From assembly GCA_006176705.1 (NCBI GenBank), contig QRFJ01003329.1, positions 1-64,000 of the forward strand: a stretch of 64,000 nt of DNA, written 5' to 3'. The notes under the pieces are model-generated. The model was not told the origin of the DNA. It did not search any database and saw only the letters and a program-made list of their open reading frames with translations. Made by a program: the position numbers and the translations under genes. Position 1 is the stretch's first letter. Every line of letters starts with the position of its first letter. Source of the DNA: Cocos nucifera (Eukaryota > Streptophyta > Magnoliopsida > Arecales > Arecaceae). This document shows positions 59,621 through 64,000 of this stretch, in pieces.

Positions 59621-60547
59621 ATGACACGTACTAGACATAGTAACTTACTATCTTTAGATCCAAAAATTGAAAGGACCATTAGAAGACTACAACAAGAAAG
59701 AAACATGGCAGCTGAAGATCCTAACGACATCAATCTAGGATTGGATATGGCGACCGAAGGACAGCATGAAGCTATTCGACCAGTACATCATCCATTAAAT
59801 GATTACATCACACCATCTATAGCCGATGCAACTTCAAGCATCAGGAGATCGTCAGTGCAAGCAAACAACTTCGAAATAAAATCAACGATGATCCAGATGA
59901 TTCAATCAACTATCCAATTCAGTGGACACGTGCATGATGATCCGAATGCCCATATTTCTAATTTTCTTGAACTTTGTGATACTTTTAAAATTAATGGAGT
60001 GTCGGATGATGCTATTAGATTAAGATTATTTTCTTTCTCTTTATGGTACAAAGCTAAGAGTTGGCTTCATTCTCTTCCTGCAGGTTCTATCACAACTTGG
60101 GATGTCCTAGCCCAAAAATTCTTAACCAAGTACTTTCCACCTTCCAAGACTATCAAGATGTGCAAAGATATCACTTCTTTTATGCAAATGGACATGGAGA
60201 CACTATATGAGGCTTGGGAGCATTTCAAGAAATTGCTGAGGAGATGTCTACATCATCAATTACCCGTATGGCTTCAGGTACAAACTTTCTATAATGGTTT
60301 ATCTCCTACTAATCGTTCTATGATTGATGCAGCAGCAGGAGAAACCATTAATCAAAAAATGGAAGAAGAAGCCTTCGATCTGATCGATGAGATGGCATCA
60401 AATAGCTATCAGTGGCAGATAGAATGCATGATGCCAAAAAGACTAGCAGCTGTGCAGGGAGTAGATTTCGTGCCAACCTTACTAGCTAAAATTGCAGCCC
60501 TTAGAGCCGAAGTCAACAACTTAAAGGAAACAGCTATGCATGTTTAG
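59621..60547 (+). CDS. gag: Gag of element K, uninterrupted 308-codon frame
   Basis: The ATG at 59621 is about 110 bp after the PBS. Residues about 95-200 are the Retrotrans_gag capsid domain (HISNFLELCDTFKINGVSDD, AKSWLHSLP, WDVLAQKFLTKYFPPSKT), followed by DAAAGETINQKMEEEAFDLI and MASNSYQW. The frame closes with a TAG at 60545-60547, but the same reading continues with YDLCGGGHDTSNC, a zinc knuckle whose first Cys is Tyr, so this stop is probably a mutation inside a longer Gag. It is the best preserved gag domain in the window. Confidence 0.88.
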   Translation: MTRTRHSNLLSLDPKIERTIRRLQQERNMAAEDPNDINLGLDMATEGQHEAIRPVHHPLNDYITPSIADATSSIRRSSVQANNFEIKSTMIQMIQSTIQFSGHVHDDPNAHISNFLELCDTFKINGVSDDAIRLRLFSFSLWYKAKSWLHSLPAGSITTWDVLAQKFLTKYFPPSKTIKMCKDITSFMQMDMETLYEAWEHFKKLLRRCLHHQLPVWLQVQTFYNGLSPTNRSMIDAAAGETINQKMEEEAFDLIDEMASNSYQWQIECMMPKRLAAVQGVDFVPTLLAKIAALRAEVNNLKETAMHV

Positions 60548-61389
60548 AGCATCACCTATGACCTGTGTGGAGGAGGACATGATACGAGCAATTGCCAGAT
60601 AGGTAATCCTTTTGCTAAAGCAACTGATATAGCTAATTATGTTGGAAATTTTTCAGGCCGCAACAAAACAATCCCTACTCCAATACATACAATCAAGGGT
60701 GGAGGCAGCACCCAAATTTTTTATGGAGCAATCAAAATGCAGCACAACAGCCACCCCTGGGGTTCCAAGTATCTGGAAAGAAGTCCAACATGGAAGAGCT
60801 GATGATCAAATTTATGCAAAATCAAGAAGCAACTATAAAAAATTTGGAAGCCAAACTTAGGCAGGACCAAGCAGCAGCAATTCGAAACTTGGAGATGCAA
60901 ATAGGTCAAATAGCTAAGATAATCTCCGAGAGATCTCAGGGATCCTTGCCAAGCAACGCAAAGACCAATCCAAGGGAGCAAGTCAATGCTATCATCCTAA
61001 GAAGTGATACAAAGTTGGAGGAGCCACATCAAAAGAAAGAGACTGAAGTGTCAACTACAAATAAGGAACCATCAACTAAAATTCGTCAGTCACCAAAACA
61101 ACCAGTAGATGGATGGTCTCTGGGTATACGATTCGCCGATCCAAATGTGAAGCCCTACGTGCCGCCACTACCATTCCCAAAGAGACATCCAGATAAGAAA
61201 TTTTCTAACTTTTTCAAAATATTAAAGAATTTACATATTAATATTTCTTTTGTAGATGCTATTACTCAAATGCCCAAGTATGCCAAGTTTCTCAAAGAAA
61301 TCTTAATAAATAAGAAAAAGCTGAAGGAGCATAAGAGAATAAATTTGAATGAACAATGCTCAGCAATACTTCAAAATAAATTACCATAG
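60548..61389 (+). pseudogene. gag: gag C-terminal region of element K (after stop and frameshift)
   Basis: The zinc-knuckle remnant at about 60560-60600 is in the Gag frame. A frameshift near 60655 moves to the frame of 60790-61389, with the YSNTYNQGWRQHPNF stretch typical of Athila/Tat Gag, then a coiled-coil-like part (AKLRQDQAAAIRNLEMQIGQ) and REQVNAIILRS. It ends with a TAG (61387-61389) that looks like a CAG mutation, because the same frame continues into the protease. Confidence 0.88.
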
Positions 61390-61812
61390 AAGCAAAAAGA
61401 TCTAGGGAGTTTTACTATCCCCTGCATTATTGGTGATTGTTGTTTTGATAAAATTTTATATGATTTAGGAGCAAGTATTAATCTCATGCCTTTTTCTATT
61501 TTCAGGAAGCTGGGTCTAGGAGAATCAAAGCCTACTACTATTACTCTTCAATTAGCTGATAGATCCATTAAATATCTAAGAGGTATAGTGGAGGATGTCT
61601 TGGTAAAGGTAAAAAAGTTTATTTTCCCTGTTGATTTTATTGTTCTTGATATGAAAGAAGATTATAATGTACCCCTTATTTTAGGAAGATCCTTTTTAGC
61701 TACTGGAAGAGCTTTAATAGATGTTCAACAAGGAAAATTAATACTTAGAGTTCAAGATGAACAAGTTACTTATAATATTTTCAAAGATACTAAACATCCT
61801 GATGATAATTAA
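61390..61812 (+). pseudogene. Aspartic protease of element K
   Basis: In frame with the preceding gag part: FTIPCIIGDCCFDK, active site DLGASINLMP (Asp at 61462-61464), then LADRSIKYLRGIVEDVLVKV, FPVDFIVLDM, VPLILGRSFLATGRALIDV. This is a complete retropepsin-like domain of the Ty3 type. Classed as a broken part of Gag-Pro because the natural upstream frame has stops. Stop TAA at 61810-61812. Confidence 0.9.
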
Positions 61813-63071
61813 ACTTATTTTTTAATTGATATTATTGATAATTCAGTATATGAGAATTCTATAGAAAATAGGTTTGAGACTATAAAAGCTAGCAATGTCT
61901 AATTGAAAGAGGACTTGACCAAACAAGAAAGTATTCCAATTAAAGTGGCACCAGATTGATCCACTTTAGAATTCAAAGAAAGTCAAGCTGAAGACTATAA
62001 ATCAGAACTACTAGATAGGTATTTTTTTTCTTTTTATTTTTGATTATTTTTCTTTTATTTTTTAGTAATTTGTTGTTCCTCTTTTATTGCTTTGGTGTGT
62101 ATTTTCAATTTTGCAGAGAAAAATCAATAAGAACTCAAGCAAAATTTCAAAGCTCCAAAGAACCAGACTGAACCAAATCAAGTATATTCCTTCCTATCCT
62201 TTATTGCATCCTTTATTTTTCTTTCTCCTTTAAGATAATATAGAATAAGTAAGGGGATAAAATAATAATAATAATAATAAAATATGTGTCAAGAAGAAAA
62301 TCTTGAGCAAGATAGACTGGATAAGTGATAAAAGATAGAATTATTTGCTAATGAATGTAACGAGTTAAAGAAGTAGATTAGTTGGTCAACTTTTAGTAGC
62401 CTACTTAGGTCATTAAAAGACTATTAGCACTTCTAATTCCACATGCACACTAACAAGGCAAAGTAGGTATTGATTATAAGGCCAACTGAGGATTCAATTA
62501 TTACTGAAAATTAATAATTAATATACATTCTAATCAAAGAAACTTGAATTTAAAGAAAGAGCTACCTGCCTAAAAATAAAGTGCAAAAGATAGAGTATAT
62601 GTTGATTGTCCAAAGCCTAGTAACTGGGTCTCTGCACCTAGGTTAAGTATGAAAATTCATGTAAAAGGATAAAGAGAAGGCCAGGATACTTAACACAGCA
62701 AAAAAAAAAAAAAAAAAAAAATGGGGTAGTGTGAAAGCTAACTTAATTCATGAGTATAAAATTGAGAATGTATAGAAAATTGACCAAAATAGATGATAAG
62801 AGAGGATACTTTTGTTCTTTTAATTTAATACTGAAATGCTAAAGTTAATCATCACGAACATAAGTGCTATAGATCTTTGATGTACTCTAAGAATATTTTT
62901 AATTATATTGACTAAAAATTTTACTTCTGAAGCTCAATGCTTAATTAGCAGTATTTTCTAAACTTTTTGACCTTTAGTCCTAGATTTTATCTTTGTGATG
63001 GATAATCTTATTGAAATATGATATTAAATAAAATATTGCTAAGGGACTAGCAATGACTAAATTGGGGGGTG
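61813..63071 (+). other. Noncoding tail of element K with pol linker remnant and PPT
   Basis: The first ~220 bp still read in the protease frame with two stops (NSVYENSIENRFETIKASN, then ESIPIKVAPD), like the linker before RT in Athila/Tat pol. RT never follows. The rest is AT-rich with a short ATA repeat (62261-62282), a run of 22 A (62700-62721) and the PPT attggggggtg ending at 63071. No gene seen. Confidence 0.82.
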
Positions 63072-63390
63072 TGATAAGTGGTAAAAATATACTAATAAAA
63101 GTATTAAATTATAAAATAAATTAATTTATTTTTTTAGAAATTGATACTTTTATTAATTTTATGTAGGAAAGAAGGCCACCAATGTGAAGATCTTATTTTT
63201 TTGATTCAGATGAAATAAATTTCAGGCAAAACAGACTTCAAATGAGCCCTAAATTAAATTTTAAAAAAAAAACTAGGTTTGGAAAATTGGCTCAGCAGAC
63301 TGCCCAGTTTGACCGCATCAGCAGACTGACCCACCGATGCAGCACTAACATCAGAATGATGTTAGCATTTTTTGCAGCACACAGTGGACC
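63072..63390 (+). repeat. 3' LTR of element K, first 319 bp only
   Basis: Begins tgataagtgg after the PPT and matches 57615-57953, then stops at cagtggacc and joins leader sequence of C. About 1.54 kb of this LTR and about 390 bp of the flank are missing. Confidence 0.9.
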
Positions 63391-63634
63391 TTACATGCTA
63401 TAAGAGCACCCCATCAAATGAAAAGAGAGGGCCTTTAATCCCTTCTTACTTTTATGATCGGACGGTCAAGGAAAATATCTTAATCAGAAATAACATTTAT
63501 ACTACAAAACTATTAGATTTATAATATATATCATATATAAAATTATAGATCTAACTATGTAAGCTTCATATACAGCTCATGTATCAAAATTAAACACTAC
63601 ATATGCATGTTTTCATATCTGAAATATTTGATAT
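63391..63634 (-). other. Leader of element C, second part
   Basis: Corresponds to the leader segment of E starting near 41629 (reversed), including one half of the leader hairpin region in decayed form. Interrupted at 63634 by LTR L after gatat. Confidence 0.82.
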
Positions 63635-64000
63635 TGAAGAAAAAAATCATGTTTTCTCGATGTAGGTTCGTTCAGATCTAATTGAATCTAGAGGAATATT
63701 TTAAAATTTTTCTCAAAGATCCTAATTAGATTTGAGACTCTTCAGATTTGATCTTATTGATCTAATAAAAGAAATAAAATTAAATTAAATCTAATTTAAT
63801 CATACCTTTATTATGGGTAATCCTATTATCCTGTGATGATCCTGATGTTTGCTTGAAGTTCTGGAAGTACCACGCAAGCGCCTAGCCTCTACCAGTATCC
63901 ACTCAGATAGAATCTAGAGATCTTCTTCTTCTCAATCTATCCTTCAAAATTAGATCTGGATCTAACCTTGAAGGTCTTCAAAATAACTTTTGAAGATCAG
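63635..64000 (-). repeat. LTR L of the copia family (partial; solo LTR or end of a further element)
   Basis: Minus orientation, starting tgaagaaaaaaatc at 63635 and matching the U5/R end of the B/F/G type, with a donor-like aaaggtatgat near 63810. It continues past the window end. Left flank gatat (63630-63634) is its expected target duplication. Confidence 0.88.

Larger units (their letters stand above)
57615..63390 (+). mobile_element. Element K: Athila/Tat-like Ty3 LTR element without RT
   Basis: 5' LTR 57615-59489, tRNA-Asp-type PBS, gag, protease, long noncoding tail, PPT, and the first 319 bp of the 3' LTR. Gag wording (DAAAGE..NQKMEEEAFDLIDEMASNSYQW), the PBS and the attggggggtg PPT are typical of the Athila/Tat branch. 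No RT, RNase H or integrase can be found in the 3.6-kb interior, so it is non-autonomous. It lies in the leader of C. The left flank cctat (57610-57614) cannot be matched because the right end is deleted. Confidence 0.9.
13788..64000 (-). mobile_element. Element C: old copia element that hosts all other insertions
   Basis: Pieces in the right order for one minus-strand element are 13788-15911 (3' LTR), 15912-17399 (RNase H, RT), 20810-21518 (RT N-terminus, integrase), 54954-57614 (integrase, protease, gag, leader) and 63391-63634 (leader). Between them lie D, E (with F, G, H), K and L. Colinearity across 50 kb supports a single host, except that 56 bp of integrase are present on both sides of E. 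Its 5' LTR should lie right of the window. Oldest element here by nesting. Confidence 0.88.

Noticed and set aside
62261..62282. ATA microsatellite
   Set aside because: Only about seven units; no sign of a longer array or of function.
62700..62721. Run of 22 A followed by tgggg, considered as the poly(A) tail of a LINE or processed gene copy
   Set aside because: It is inside the noncoding tail of K, and no retrogene, LINE sequence or flanking duplication is seen around it.
13788..64000. Reading the left and right C pieces as two unrelated elements
   Set aside because: Domain order is continuous across D, E and K in one orientation, which would be a strong coincidence for separate insertions; kept as an alternative only for the 56-bp duplication at E.
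1..64000. CRISPR arrays, rRNA, tRNA genes or host genes with introns
   Set aside because: No spaced short direct repeats, no rRNA or tRNA sequence (only tRNA-complementary primer sites), and every long frame is assigned to an element or is a shadow.

Overview
The window is a block of nested plant LTR retrotransposons from end to end. I found no host gene, rRNA, tRNA or CRISPR array. Long LTRs, iMet-tRNA primer sites, Ty1/copia gag-pol of the Angela/BARE-like (Tork-side) type and one Athila/Tat-type Ty3 element point to gene-poor repeat DNA of a flowering plant. A monocot is likely; a palm is possible but cannot be shown from this sequence.

One old minus-strand copia element (C, from 13788 to beyond 64000) is the host of everything else in view. 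From left to right its pieces are the 3' LTR (13788-15911), RNase H and RT (15912-17399), RT N-terminus and integrase (20810-21518), integrase to gag and leader (54954-57614) and leader again (63391-63634). Inserted into C are: B (minus; visible 9267-13787) in its 3' LTR; D (plus; 17400-20809), a gag-only element, at the RT N-terminus; E (minus; 21519-54953) in its integrase; K (plus; 57615-63390), an Athila/Tat-like element without RT, in its leader; and L (minus; from 63635), another LTR in the leader. Second-level insertions are A (plus; 1-9266) in gag of B, F (plus; 23179-35830) in the 3' LTR of E and H (plus; 42956-53324) in the 5' LTR of E. A third level is G (minus; 27490-29767), a solo LTR in gag of F. 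A, B, C, E, F, G, H and L are one family with LTRs of about 2.3 kb but at least three different U3/promoter versions. Target-site duplications are visible for F (perfect ctacc), H, D and G (decayed).

Each full family member has the layout LTR, iMet PBS, leader of about 1.9 kb, gag, protease, integrase, RT, RNase H, PPT, LTR. No copy here is intact: all have stops and frameshifts. By-eye LTR divergence (A a few percent, H about 6%, F about 10%, E about 13%) agrees with the nesting order.

The points most worth checking are: a splice-donor-like motif kept in U5 of several LTR versions, paired with an acceptor-like site just before gag, which would splice out the PBS and a conserved leader hairpin; a 56-bp rather than 5-bp duplication flanking E; the single-frame gag-only element D; U3 arrays of inverted repeats, WRKY W-boxes and DRE cores; and a family-wide Tyr in place of the first Cys of the Gag zinc knuckle.
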